A DNA stretch of 64,000 nt from Wocania ichthyoenteri Th78 (GTDB taxonomy: Bacteria > Bacteroidota > Bacteroidia > Flavobacteriales > Flavobacteriaceae): the NCBI RefSeq assembly GCF_000789235.1, contig NZ_KN525716.1, positions 3,670,121 through 3,734,120 on the forward strand, read 5' to 3'. Of the stretch, positions 38,001 to 45,749 are shown piece after piece. The first letter of the stretch is position 1; every line of letters begins with the position of its first letter. The notes under the pieces are model-generated. The model did not search any database. It was not told the DNA's origin and saw only the letters and a list, made by a program, of their open reading frames with translations. The translations under genes and the position numbers were made by a program.

Positions 38001-40272
38001 CGTAATAATTCCTTCACCAGCTGATGCATTAATGGTTGTAGCAACCGAAACATCTAATGTAACATGTGATAATAATAGTGGAACGATTACAGCAGTTGCA
38101 AGTGGTGGCTGGGGAACATATGAATATGAATTAACTGGAGCAGCAACAGTAGCATATTCTCCAAACGGTACCTTTACCAATTTATCAGCAGGAGTTTATA
38201 CGGTTAATGTTAGAGATGCTGGTGGATGTATAGCATCAGATGGAGCAACATTAGTTATTCCATCACCAATTACAGCCACGGTTACAGCAAATACGCCTTT
38301 ATTGTCATGTTTTGGTGATACAAACGGAAACATAACAGTAAGTGCTACTAGTGGAGGACAAGGAAGTAACTATTCATATACATTGGATATGATTTCTCCA
38401 ACAGTAAGCACATCTGGTCCGCAATCATCAAATGTATTCAATGATTTAGCAGCAGGAACTTACAATGTAACTGTTACTGATGGCTATAATTGTACATTTA
38501 CTTCAACTAATGTGGTTATTACAGAGCCAACTCCAATCCAAGCAAGTTTAGTGGCTGCAACAACATCAACATGTACAACAGATGCCACATTGACATTAAG
38601 TGCAACTGGAGGAACTGGAACTTATGAATATAGTAGTTCTGCATCTTTTGCAACAGTTTTAGGTTCTTTTGCGTCATCTACAACAATTACTGGTGCAACT
38701 CCAGGAACATATATGTATTATGTTAGGGATGCTAATGGTTGTGTATCGTCTGTTTCAAACGAAATCACAATTGATCCATTACCTACATTAATGGTTAATT
38801 TAGATACTACAAATGCTTCAATTAATTGTGCAGGTGATAGTACAGGTGTAATTATCGCTACAGCAGAAGGTGGTTTAGGCAGCTACATATATACTTTACA
38901 AGATGGAACAGGAACTGATATTACTCCAGCACCAGTACAAAGTAGTCCAGGTGTATTTACCGATTTACCTGTAGGTACTTACCAAGTGCAGGTTGATAGT
39001 GGAGATTGTTTGTCAATAAGTGCGCAAACCACTATTACAGAACCTGCTTTACCTCTAACAGCTAGCTTTACAGTAACTGATGTTACTTGTACTGGAAGTA
39101 ATGACGGTATTATGGAAATTACAGCTTCAGGTGGAACAGGTGTTATAAAATATGCTATTTCTCCTCAATTGAATCAGTTTTTTGATTCACCTATTTTTGA
39201 AGATTTGGCTCCAGGAACTTATCAGGCTATTGCTCAAGATGAATTAGGCTGTTTTGTTATTTTAGATTTCACTATTGCACAACCTATACCTATAACACTA
39301 ACTATTGTTCCAAATTCCATTATTTCTGAGGTTTGTAATGGCGATTTAGATGGTGAATTTAGTATTGAAATATCTGGAGGAACTTTACCATATAGCGTAA
39401 GTTTAGATGATATTAATGGAACATATACTACAGGAACATTAACACAAACTCAGTTTGATTTTACAGGATTAGCTGGAGGCGACCACATAGTTTATGTTCG
39501 TGATGCACAAGGTTGTGAATCTGAATGGAACATCACTTTTCCACCATCAGTATTAATAGATCCAATGGTTGCTGTTGACTATGGATGTACAAATAATTTA
39601 TCAACCAATACGGTTACTGTAACGGTTGACGCTAGTGTAAACCCATCAGATTTAGATTATTCGTTAAACGGCGGTGTATATCAAACAAGTAATATATTTA
39701 TAGATGTGCCACCAGGATTGAATCATTTTATAGATGTAAGACATACAAATGGCTGTATCCAAAGAACCGATACTTTTGATATTGTGGCTTACGATCCTTT
39801 AACATTGGTTTTAGAAGAAAGTACTACTTTAAACGAAATTGTTGCGACAGCTTCAGGGGGAACAGGCGATTACGAGTTTACATTAAATGGTGTGTCTTAT
39901 GGAAGCACCAATACATTCCTTATTTATGCTTCTGGCGATTATACCGTTACGGTAACAGATAGTAATGGTTGTTTTGCTAGTGCAACACGATATTTTGAAT
40001 ATATTGATGTTTGTATTCCTAATTATTTTACACCTAATGATGATGGTGTTTTAGATGGCTGGGGACCAGGTTGTACTGACCAATACAGAGATATGACCTT
40101 TGATATTTTTGATAGATACGGGCGTAAAATAGCAACCCTACGTGTAGGACAAAAATGGGATGGAAAATACAATAATAAAGAGCTTCCTACTGGTGATTAT
40201 TGGTATGTAGTAAAATTAAATGATAATCTGGACGATCGTGAGTTTGTTGGACATTTTACACTGTACAGATAA
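32023..40272 (+). CDS. SprB-like giant adhesin, T9SS type B cargo
   Basis: 2749 residues. A signal peptide ends at MAQN (about 25). An N-terminal beta domain (about 30-360; YAGLYWSAVVNGAEP) is followed by a DUF11-type module (about 365-470; LGDELNYVIGFQNTGNDDTRN). From about 520 to 2650 there are roughly 20 SprB-type repeats, each ending in a G-T-Y-T-V-x-V-x-D-A-N-G-C-like motif and containing G-G-T-x-P-Y-x-Y-S-I. The final 90 residues are the gliding-motility-associated C-terminal domain: IPNYFTPNDDGVLDGW, IFDRYGRKI, KWDGKYN, LPTGDYWYVV, GHFTLYR. In Flavobacterium johnsoniae SprB is the mobile adhesin moved by the gliding motors. The gene is followed 20 bp later by a PorP/SprF gene, as sprB and sprF are. 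Confidence 0.93.
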   Translation: MKKTTYVNIGLFVLMSLLCFSSMAQNLIPFSPRYDQAIKGDILLIGNSNVGLHVSDPYNGNDTNDRVNAAVYVDIDGDATTFNSSSADLDVPDDVTCYQIVYAGLYWSAVVNGAEPISDIKFKVPGGAYVDITGTQIYFQNAANNNNSNTYAYYHDVTNMVTALTNPEGTYSVANISSLIGPKPNSEGLSAGWSLFVVYEDPNLPSKYITSFDGFTKITSTINETFPVSGFTTIPTGPVRAKFAFSTIEGDRRYTGDYLRLNGTTIDATNNAGTVIRPGNNFFNSTVSYIDPVTNTPELFTTRTPDGSNTLGFDAGIINIPNAGNTLIPNSATSATISLGSNLDIYYYYFSAFAIEIIAPNIVLTKIVEDEIGNDIGGQLVNLGDELNYVIGFQNTGNDDTRNLTIRDVLPINIVFNYPTDLGVLPPGVTVQSYDPTTREIIFSVDNSVVEENDPVQEIRIKVTVVQTCSLLNDACDNIISNQAFATYNGTLNPTFTISDDPSYNTNAGCLLNTSATNFLADIDCTFTEEVILCGASTVLTAGDGYDSYSWSTSPTGTPVIGTTQSITVTTTGTYYVRNTAIAPCQSINQEFEVITFGAGVTNPLIPFADQVVVCPNDGKELPNFFLCGAGDTRNIQTNITDTSSIIWEKLDETSCAAVTDQDCANEDSGCTWNQVETGPNYLIDTAGQYRLTLNYTGGCFNQFYFNVYTNLLVPTVTSRDIYCTTPGEITVGGVPSGYEYSIDGTNYQTSNVFSITNPNIYSVYVRQIGVSPNPCIFSVPDVQIRERDFTVSTIITQPYCNGDLGSVVLAANDVRPQYFFSIYDGATLVNSVGPINDNNYTFSNLNPGTYTVNVSTEDGCAYTGDIEIITPTLLEATAALTQPLTCTDGEITVYPVGGTPPYFYFINSTTVFQSTPTISVTTAGVYNITVVDSNNCSADTSITVDATPAPDFSVTKTDILCSDDVNSGSININVTNPNGNSLRYSIDNGATFTNSPVFTGLTAGDYDVVVEYTFGTDVCLSTPQLLTIIASTAISGTATLTTPYTCTTNGVITVSGVSGGNPPYSFSLDGFTFQGGTTFSGLIDGTYTVTIRDANNCTFVTAPITIDPLNPPTDLAFSNPPLSCPTITTDVTISTTGGTLPLEYQIIAPAASATVYQSSNVFTGLTPDTYTFQVRDVNNCVYSESYTIAPLPPVVVSTVLTKDLDCTVSPDAVITGTISSGVAPYTYAVSFNGGAYSSLGATGSPFTYTTAIDGTYQFQITDANGCTAESTVQTINAITLPEIISVVQTQPILCNGDSNAAIQITINNTVGTPAFNINVNNDTTGTDYGTQTSSLPAGTYTITLTDSKSCTDTETIIIAEPNPITFDLTKVDITCNNPGGSSLGSITVENVLGGTAPFTYYITNNFGDVIPGNPYSAVSNENHTFNIINFGTYTVNVVDANGCSLSQQIVIASPPSDLLINVNTAVPDCTNGGTATVQAISVVGSGSYEFAILEFNTSPYALATSYLPPDPLPVGNTDTRTFTNLTPSVIYTFVVHDLVTDCYYVKSADAAIDPASTLTSTVAPNNVACVGENNGSVTFTIDNFDSTTTSVDYTIYRAFTNVLVDGPTNLPVTFGVPETVTTPSPGTLSVGQYYIVFTENGIGSFNGCESASTIFEINESSIDLDITATVDKNANCNPNSGIISAIATNGTSPYLYQITTSVVPPLATDPSWATASTFNVNTNSYYVHVKDANGCIKSTPVLVLPADPEPVITATVNNQCTVAEGNFEIDVALTTAGISPYSYSINGGAFQTRTAPFSISNLASGTHTIEVQDANGCGNLVSVTIEAPIDLIPTVTALATCNDDDGEITITGSGGTGTYTYAISPSPASISLSGNVFSGVPSGTYTVTITDATTLCSANATIVVQSETLPTVTTTPTAVTCFGDNDGSFELNVNGYSGAYTYEVFDSANASVFGIVVANTSTNPEIVTGLLAGSYTIVITETASPFCSNTGSVIIPSPADALMVVATETSNVTCDNNSGTITAVASGGWGTYEYELTGAATVAYSPNGTFTNLSAGVYTVNVRDAGGCIASDGATLVIPSPITATVTANTPLLSCFGDTNGNITVSATSGGQGSNYSYTLDMISPTVSTSGPQSSNVFNDLAAGTYNVTVTDGYNCTFTSTNVVITEPTPIQASLVAATTSTCTTDATLTLSATGGTGTYEYSSSASFATVLGSFASSTTITGATPGTYMYYVRDANGCVSSVSNEITIDPLPTLMVNLDTTNASINCAGDSTGVIIATAEGGLGSYIYTLQDGTGTDITPAPVQSSPGVFTDLPVGTYQVQVDSGDCLSISAQTTITEPALPLTASFTVTDVTCTGSNDGIMEITASGGTGVIKYAISPQLNQFFDSPIFEDLAPGTYQAIAQDELGCFVILDFTIAQPIPITLTIVPNSIISEVCNGDLDGEFSIEISGGTLPYSVSLDDINGTYTTGTLTQTQFDFTGLAGGDHIVYVRDAQGCESEWNITFPPSVLIDPMVAVDYGCTNNLSTNTVTVTVDASVNPSDLDYSLNGGVYQTSNIFIDVPPGLNHFIDVRHTNGCIQRTDTFDIVAYDPLTLVLEESTTLNEIVATASGGTGDYEFTLNGVSYGSTNTFLIYASGDYTVTVTDSNGCFASATRYFEYIDVCIPNYFTPNDDGVLDGWGPGCTDQYRDMTFDIFDRYGRKIATLRVGQKWDGKYNNKELPTGDYWYVVKLNDNLDDREFVGHFTLYR

Positions 40273-40292
40273 AACCCTCAAAAAATTTAAAA

Positions 40293-41276
40293 ATGAAAAA
40301 ACTAATCATATATATATATATTCTAATAGTAACATGTAGTTATAGTCAAGAATTGAATTTACCTGTATTTACCCAGTATTTGGCAGATAATGAATTTGTT
40401 ATATCTCCAGCTTATGCAGGTATTGGCGATAATTTAAAAATTAGAGCTAACGGATTAACACAATGGGTAGGTATAAAAGGAGCTCCAGATAATCAGTCAA
40501 TTTATGGTGATTTTAGAATTGCAGATCGTTCTGGTATTGGTCTGTCTTTTTATAATGATAGAAATGGAAATACTATTCAAACAGGTGCTAAATTCTCTTT
40601 CTCACATCATCTTGTTTTAGATTATTATTCAAAACAATATTTATCGTTCGGTATTTCATACAACCTAAATAATTTCAGAATAGATATAAATAATTTCAAT
40701 ACAGGTTATGAAAACCCAATAATTGACCCTTTTGTTACAGACGATAGGAGAACTTCAAATAATAATTTTGATATTAGTGCACTTTATAGAAACAAAGGTT
40801 TCTTCTTAAGTTTCAATGCTAATAACATTTTAGACAAAAACATTGATAAAGATATTAGAAAGTTAGAACCTAGTTTAATTTCTAATTATCAAATATATTC
40901 TGGATATACTTTTAGAGGTCCTAAAAAAAGTGGTTTAGAATATGAGCCTTCTGTCTTTTATCAATTATTTAGTAGTGATAAACGCTCTGCAACCGACTTT
41001 AATTTCAAGTTTAGAAAATATAACAAGAATGATGATTATTATTGGGCAGGGGTATCTTACCGTTTTCTTAACGACCAGTTTTTTAAACCTCTTAATGTAG
41101 GACCAATGGCTGGATTTAAAAAAAGACAGTTTTATTTTGGTTATGCTTATCAAGTAACTATTAACGATTTGTCAAGATTTAATTCAGGAACGCATGTAGT
41201 TACTATTGGGATTGATTTTTTACAAGGTATTAGTAATTGCCCATGTACGCAAAGTGCGGTTCGTAAGTCGTTTTAA
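40293..41276 (+). CDS. PorP/SprF-family outer-membrane protein
   Basis: 327 residues, the usual length. A signal peptide ends at YSQE (about 20). The mature protein begins with the family motif LPVFTQYLADNEFVISPAYAG, then RANGLTQWVGIKGAPDNQSIYGDF and repeated beta-hairpins, ending with a short Cys-containing tail (NCPCTQ). SprF is needed for secretion of SprB in F. johnsoniae, so this protein very likely serves the adhesin gene 20 bp upstream. Its stop overlaps the stop of the convergent phosphopantetheinyl transferase gene by 4 bp, with no terminator hairpin between them. Confidence 0.92.
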   Translation: MKKLIIYIYILIVTCSYSQELNLPVFTQYLADNEFVISPAYAGIGDNLKIRANGLTQWVGIKGAPDNQSIYGDFRIADRSGIGLSFYNDRNGNTIQTGAKFSFSHHLVLDYYSKQYLSFGISYNLNNFRIDINNFNTGYENPIIDPFVTDDRRTSNNNFDISALYRNKGFFLSFNANNILDKNIDKDIRKLEPSLISNYQIYSGYTFRGPKKSGLEYEPSVFYQLFSSDKRSATDFNFKFRKYNKNDDYYWAGVSYRFLNDQFFKPLNVGPMAGFKKRQFYFGYAYQVTINDLSRFNSGTHVVTIGIDFLQGISNCPCTQSAVRKSF

Positions 41277-42007
41277 TGAATGAAATTATAATCGTTAAAG
41301 TTAAAATATTCAACAGATTTTATATCGCCTTTAATTGAAACGGCACCAATATAATTTTGATGAGGTGAAAAAGTAAACAGTTTCCAAGTGTTTTTTTCTG
41401 CCTCATCCCATTTAGTTTCTAATAATTCTGTTTTCTTACCTGAATTTATACAAACTGAAAACGAATCTAACGGAAATGTAAGCCCTAAAGATTTAGCTTT
41501 TATGAATGATTCTTTACGTGTCCAACATCTATAAAAAGAGTTAACATGTTTTTCTTTAGGTAACTTTTTTAAAGTATCAATTTCTGCTTTTGAAAAGTAA
41601 TTTGAAGCTATGTCTAAAACATCAAAATTATCTTTAATTTTTTCTATATCTGCACCAATATCATAGTTTAAAACAAATGCTAAAACAGCCATATCACCAG
41701 AATGAGATATATTAAATTTTAAGTTTGAATTAAAATCAAATTCAGGTTTTCCATATTCACCATATTCAAATACAATTTTTTTAGCGCATATATTCAGATA
41801 CTGAGCGCTTAAAATTCGTAACACCCCACGCGATATTATAAATTGATTTTCATCTTTTTTAAAACGAAACCTTGAAGCTTTCTCTTTTTCACTAACAGAA
41901 AGTAAGCTTAAAAAGAAAGATATATTATTTAATTGTTGGCTAAAATTTACTTGCCATAGATGTGCTAGATTAGAGGTTAAAGGTTTAATTTTTGTTGATG
42001 GTGACAT
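41273..42007 (-). CDS. Sfp-type 4'-phosphopantetheinyl transferase
   Basis: 244 residues, the Sfp/AcpT length. The magnesium-binding acidic motif is IGADIEKI (about residues 116-123), and the second family motif is FYRCWTRKESFIKAKSLGL (about 160-178), with W-x-x-K-E-S-x-x-K. An N-terminal N-I-S-H-S-G segment before the first motif is also typical. The enzyme moves phosphopantetheine from CoA to the serine of the carrier domains encoded next door (42012, 45750, 53532 and 53791). It is 4 bp downstream of the C-PCP-TE gene and is probably the last gene of the minus-strand biosynthetic operon. Confidence 0.92.
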   Translation of the reverse strand: MSPSTKIKPLTSNLAHLWQVNFSQQLNNISFFLSLLSVSEKEKASRFRFKKDENQFIISRGVLRILSAQYLNICAKKIVFEYGEYGKPEFDFNSNLKFNISHSGDMAVLAFVLNYDIGADIEKIKDNFDVLDIASNYFSKAEIDTLKKLPKEKHVNSFYRCWTRKESFIKAKSLGLTFPLDSFSVCINSGKKTELLETKWDEAEKNTWKLFTFSPHQNYIGAVSIKGDIKSVEYFNFNDYNFIH

Positions 42008-42011
42008 GGTA

Positions 42012-44408
42012 TTAATTATCTTGAATCATAACTTTATCTATCTTTTTAGCCAATAAATCTGCATGTGGTGAGCTAAATAGTTGGTGATGAACACCTTCAG
42101 TATATAATACATTAATATCTCGTTCAGTTATACTTTTCCAGGCATCTATATAGGTTGGGTTTAATTTTTTGTCTGGTTTTTCGGTTAAAATTAAATTTGT
42201 AATACCAGGATGTTTCTTATCCCACATGTATAATTTGTAAATACGAATTAAGTTTTGCTTAACTTTTTCAAGATTTTTTTTGTTTGATGAAGCAAATAAC
42301 TGAATAACTATTGGTTCTAAAAAGCGCTCATAATTATTAGAAACCATTAGTCTTATAGCACTAATAGGATTATTTGTAAGGCGCTTAAAAAATCCAGAAA
42401 GGCGCATTTTTATTCGTGTAGGATCTGTAAAATCTTCTTGTTTAATAATACTATCTATAACTATAAGGTTTGTTTTGTCTCCTTTCTTTTCAAAAATATC
42501 AGCAATTTCAATCCCAACTGCAGGACTAAAGCAATATACTAACAAATTATAAGGTCCTTTAGGTTGAATATCTTTTATCTCTTTGGCGTAGTCTTTCGCC
42601 ATCTCTTCGATGCTTTTGTGCATTTTTTCATTTCTGTTTATACCAGATGGTTGTATAGCATAAACAGGCGTTTCGCTATTTAAAGCGTTTGCAATTGGAT
42701 TAAAGAAAAATACATAACCACCGCCACCGTGAATACAGAACAAAGGCTTTTTGTTTCCTTTAGCTTTTATAGGCACAACATAATTCCAAGCTGCAACATT
42801 TTCATCATCGATAATATATTTTGATAAAGCTTCGATACTTGGGTGTTCAAGTAGAGTGATGGGAGAAATTTTTACTTTTAGGTTTTTATCAATTAACGAA
42901 AACATTTTTATAGCTAATAAAGATTTTCCGCCTATTTCAAAAAAATTATCGGTAATGCATATATTATTTTTATTAAGAAGGCTTTCCCAAATTTGCAGTA
43001 AAGCTAATTGCGTTTTGTTTTTTGGACTAACAATTTGATTTATAGTTTTAGTTTTTTCTGAAACTTTATTTACTATATTGGAATTTATAGGTGTTATACT
43101 TTCCAATAAATCTTCAATTGAAAGGGATTGGTTATTATGAAGCAGATTAATTATTTCTTCAAATCTATTTAAAAACCAATGATTTATTTCGTTTGAAAAA
43201 AGCAGTGAATCACTAAATAAATAAATTTCAATTGATGTTCCAGTTTTTACGGTTAATGTTAACGGATAGGTTGTTGTAATTCCGCTTTTTGAGCTATGTA
43301 CATTAATATTTCCTGCTTTTATATCGTCCCAAGGGTAATTTTCAAAAATAAAAAGGCTGTCAAAAATATTTTCAGAAGTATTTTCAATCCATTCTGTTAT
43401 TTCTCCTGTGGTAAACTGCTCATAATTTCTAGCTTCTAACTGCTGTAGTTGTATGTTTTTTAGCCAACTTTTAATACTTAAATTATAATCAATTAAACTT
43501 CTTAATGGAAGCACATTGGCAAACATACCAGCTAATAATTCAATATTTGGAAAAGAACCCGATCTGCCAGAAACGGTATTACCATAAGTTATATCTTTAG
43601 AGTGTGAATACTTCGATATAATTAAAGACCATAGCCCTTGAAATAAGGTGTTTAAAGTAACCTGATTAGTTTTTGCTAAGTCTTGAGCCTTTTGGCTAGT
43701 CTCAGGTGATAAATTTATACGGTTTTGTGTGGTAGTATCTAATTGTAATTGATTTTTATTAAATAAAAAAGGTTTTTCAAAGCCCTTGAATGTGTCAATC
43801 CAGAATTTTTTTGCCTTATTTACATCGGTTTTTTTTAACCAATTAATATAGGATTTGTATGAGGGAATAGGTTCTAATAAAGCAGTTCTATTATTAAATA
43901 ATGCATCATAAAATATAAAAACATCTTTTAAAATAATGCTAGAAGACCAGCCATCTAGTAGTAAATGATGACAACACCAAACCAAATAATGAGAGTCTTC
44001 TTTTGTTTTTATTAAGCTAATTTTTGTTAATGGATTTTTTTGAAAATTAAGACCAACATTTTTGTTATTAGCTTTAAATGCCTCTAATTTTTGTTGCTGT
44101 GTAGTATCGGTTTCATTTGTCCAATCTAAAATAGTCCAATCTGTAGTAGTATTTGGTTTTACAAGCTGTATAGGTTTTTTAATTTTTTCCCAATGTACAG
44201 AGGTTCTTAAAATAGAGTGTCTTTTAATAGCTAAATCCCAAGATTGTTTTAATAAATCAATATTTAAATTTCCATCTAAAGTGCATTGTACATTTAAAAA
44301 TCCTTGATCATCTTTTGCTGTTAAGTGATGGAAGAGTACCCCTTGCTGCATTGTAGTAAGGGGGTAAATAGCTTCAATTTTTGATTTTTCCATGGAATCA
44401 TCACGCAT
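42012..44408 (-). CDS. NRPS C-PCP-TE protein (no adenylation domain)
   Basis: About 798 residues from the ATG at 44408; an ATG at 44393 and an upstream TTG at 44429 are also possible. The condensation domain (about 5-430) starts IEAIYPLTTMQQGVLFHHL and has an intact HHLLLDGW active site. The carrier domain (about 465-535) has FFEIGGKSLLAIKMF, the serine of which takes phosphopantetheine. The thioesterase (about 550-798) has the oxyanion motif PLFCIHGGGG, a nucleophile elbow CFSPAVG and a C-terminal GVHHQLF histidine. There is no A domain, so this carrier must be loaded in trans, perhaps by the stand-alone A domain at 51962. It is the natural termination unit of the assembly line. In the elbow the usual first Gly of GxSxG is Cys. 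Confidence 0.9.
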   Translation of the reverse strand: MRDDSMEKSKIEAIYPLTTMQQGVLFHHLTAKDDQGFLNVQCTLDGNLNIDLLKQSWDLAIKRHSILRTSVHWEKIKKPIQLVKPNTTTDWTILDWTNETDTTQQQKLEAFKANNKNVGLNFQKNPLTKISLIKTKEDSHYLVWCCHHLLLDGWSSSIILKDVFIFYDALFNNRTALLEPIPSYKSYINWLKKTDVNKAKKFWIDTFKGFEKPFLFNKNQLQLDTTTQNRINLSPETSQKAQDLAKTNQVTLNTLFQGLWSLIISKYSHSKDITYGNTVSGRSGSFPNIELLAGMFANVLPLRSLIDYNLSIKSWLKNIQLQQLEARNYEQFTTGEITEWIENTSENIFDSLFIFENYPWDDIKAGNINVHSSKSGITTTYPLTLTVKTGTSIEIYLFSDSLLFSNEINHWFLNRFEEIINLLHNNQSLSIEDLLESITPINSNIVNKVSEKTKTINQIVSPKNKTQLALLQIWESLLNKNNICITDNFFEIGGKSLLAIKMFSLIDKNLKVKISPITLLEHPSIEALSKYIIDDENVAAWNYVVPIKAKGNKKPLFCIHGGGGYVFFFNPIANALNSETPVYAIQPSGINRNEKMHKSIEEMAKDYAKEIKDIQPKGPYNLLVYCFSPAVGIEIADIFEKKGDKTNLIVIDSIIKQEDFTDPTRIKMRLSGFFKRLTNNPISAIRLMVSNNYERFLEPIVIQLFASSNKKNLEKVKQNLIRIYKLYMWDKKHPGITNLILTEKPDKKLNPTYIDAWKSITERDINVLYTEGVHHQLFSSPHADLLAKKIDKVMIQDN

Positions 44409-44443
44409 AGTTTTTTCTTTTCTAAGCAATATAATACATGTTT

Positions 44444-45745
44444 TTATAAATAAGAAGATATTTTTTTTGCATCATAGCTTTTATAAATTTCATGTGTAGC
44501 TTTCATTTTTTCATAAAAACTAGTATTGTTTATAATGGTTTTTATTTTTGAATGAATGTCTACTGAGGATTCTAAATCTTTATCACCCATCAGTCCTAAG
44601 CCATGATATGCAATTCTTGCAGCGTTCCCGTTTTGATCAAATTTTTTCCCAGAATAAATTAGCATAGGCACTTTATTACTTATGCATTCATTTATAGTAT
44701 GAATACCGCCATGATTTATACTACAATCTATTTTGCTTAAAAGATAGAGTTGAGGTACCCATTTAAAAACATGGACATTATTTGGTGAATTTTTAAAAGT
44801 ATCAGCACTTAATTTTCCTCCAAGAGATATAATGAGTTCCCAGTTTTCTTCATTTTTAACGGCATCAATTACTTTTCTAACAAAGCTAGTATCTCCAGAT
44901 TCTGCCATTGTAGTTATTGAACAATAAATGAGTTTTTTATTAAAATGAGTTTTTGATTCTATGATGGTTTTCAATGCATCTGGAATGTCTAAACCTTTAA
45001 AGTTACTATCAGACACCATAGGGCCAATATATGACAGGTTTTTAGGTTTAGAATGTGAAAATTCTAACTCTGGTAATGACATAGATAATATGGGTATATC
45101 TCTATGAATAAATACCGATGGAAAGTTTCTTGATATTAATGATTTTCTAGATAAACCTATGTGCTGTGCATACTTTTTTAATACTGATCTTCGACTGTTT
45201 TTAAGGGTGGTTTTATTTAATAATGCTCGTCCAAAAATCTTCAATTTTAAAAACAGCCAAGCATATAATATGCCTGCAGTACTTCCTTTTAATCCTTTTT
45301 TAGGAATTATACTTGTGCATATTGGAGGCAGGTTAAAACGCATTCTACTACAAAAAAACTGACTAATTAATTTAATAGGAATGTTTAGTTTAATACTTGT
45401 AAAAATAAGCTCGTGTAGTTCCTCGTCAATAAGTATAAAGTCTGGTTTTAAGTTATTCAGAATCTTTTCATATTTATAAAAATTTAGTTCTTTTTTGCCT
45501 TTATAATATTGATTCTTTAGATGCGTGAAATGGTACAAAAAACCATTAGGTTTTAAAAAAGAAAAGTCATAATTAATTTCTGGTAATTGAATATAATTAA
45601 CCTCATGCTTTTCAATTTTTTCTTTAATGTCGATAGGACAGAGGTAAGTTACTTTATAGCCTTCTGCCTTAAGTTTAGATACTAATTTTAGGCTAGCATT
45701 AGTAATACCAACCATACCAGAAGTTATAATAGCTATGTGTTGCAT
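44444..45745 (-). CDS. GT1-family (MGT/UGT-like) glycosyltransferase
   Basis: 433 residues. The N-terminal Rossmann half starts IAIITSGMVGITNASLKLVSKLKAEGYKV. The C-terminal half has the nucleotide-sugar binding signature of family 1: VFKWVPQLYLLSKIDCSINHGGIHTINECISNKVPML, then DQNGNAARIAYHGLGL (about residues 310-385). Such enzymes glycosylate small molecules such as macrolides, carotenoids or peptides (IroB acts on enterobactin). Its position between two NRPS genes, 5 bp from the upstream one, suggests that the peptide product is glycosylated. The sugar and the acceptor cannot be told from the sequence. Confidence 0.85.
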   Translation of the reverse strand: MQHIAIITSGMVGITNASLKLVSKLKAEGYKVTYLCPIDIKEKIEKHEVNYIQLPEINYDFSFLKPNGFLYHFTHLKNQYYKGKKELNFYKYEKILNNLKPDFILIDEELHELIFTSIKLNIPIKLISQFFCSRMRFNLPPICTSIIPKKGLKGSTAGILYAWLFLKLKIFGRALLNKTTLKNSRRSVLKKYAQHIGLSRKSLISRNFPSVFIHRDIPILSMSLPELEFSHSKPKNLSYIGPMVSDSNFKGLDIPDALKTIIESKTHFNKKLIYCSITTMAESGDTSFVRKVIDAVKNEENWELIISLGGKLSADTFKNSPNNVHVFKWVPQLYLLSKIDCSINHGGIHTINECISNKVPMLIYSGKKFDQNGNAARIAYHGLGLMGDKDLESSVDIHSKIKTIINNTSFYEKMKATHEIYKSYDAKKISSYL

Positions 45746-45749
45746 CGTA

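Noticed and set aside
41901-41907. AGTAAGC inside the phosphopantetheinyl transferase gene
   Set aside because: It is in coding sequence, has no second half-site and has no promoter box at the expected distance; a chance match.
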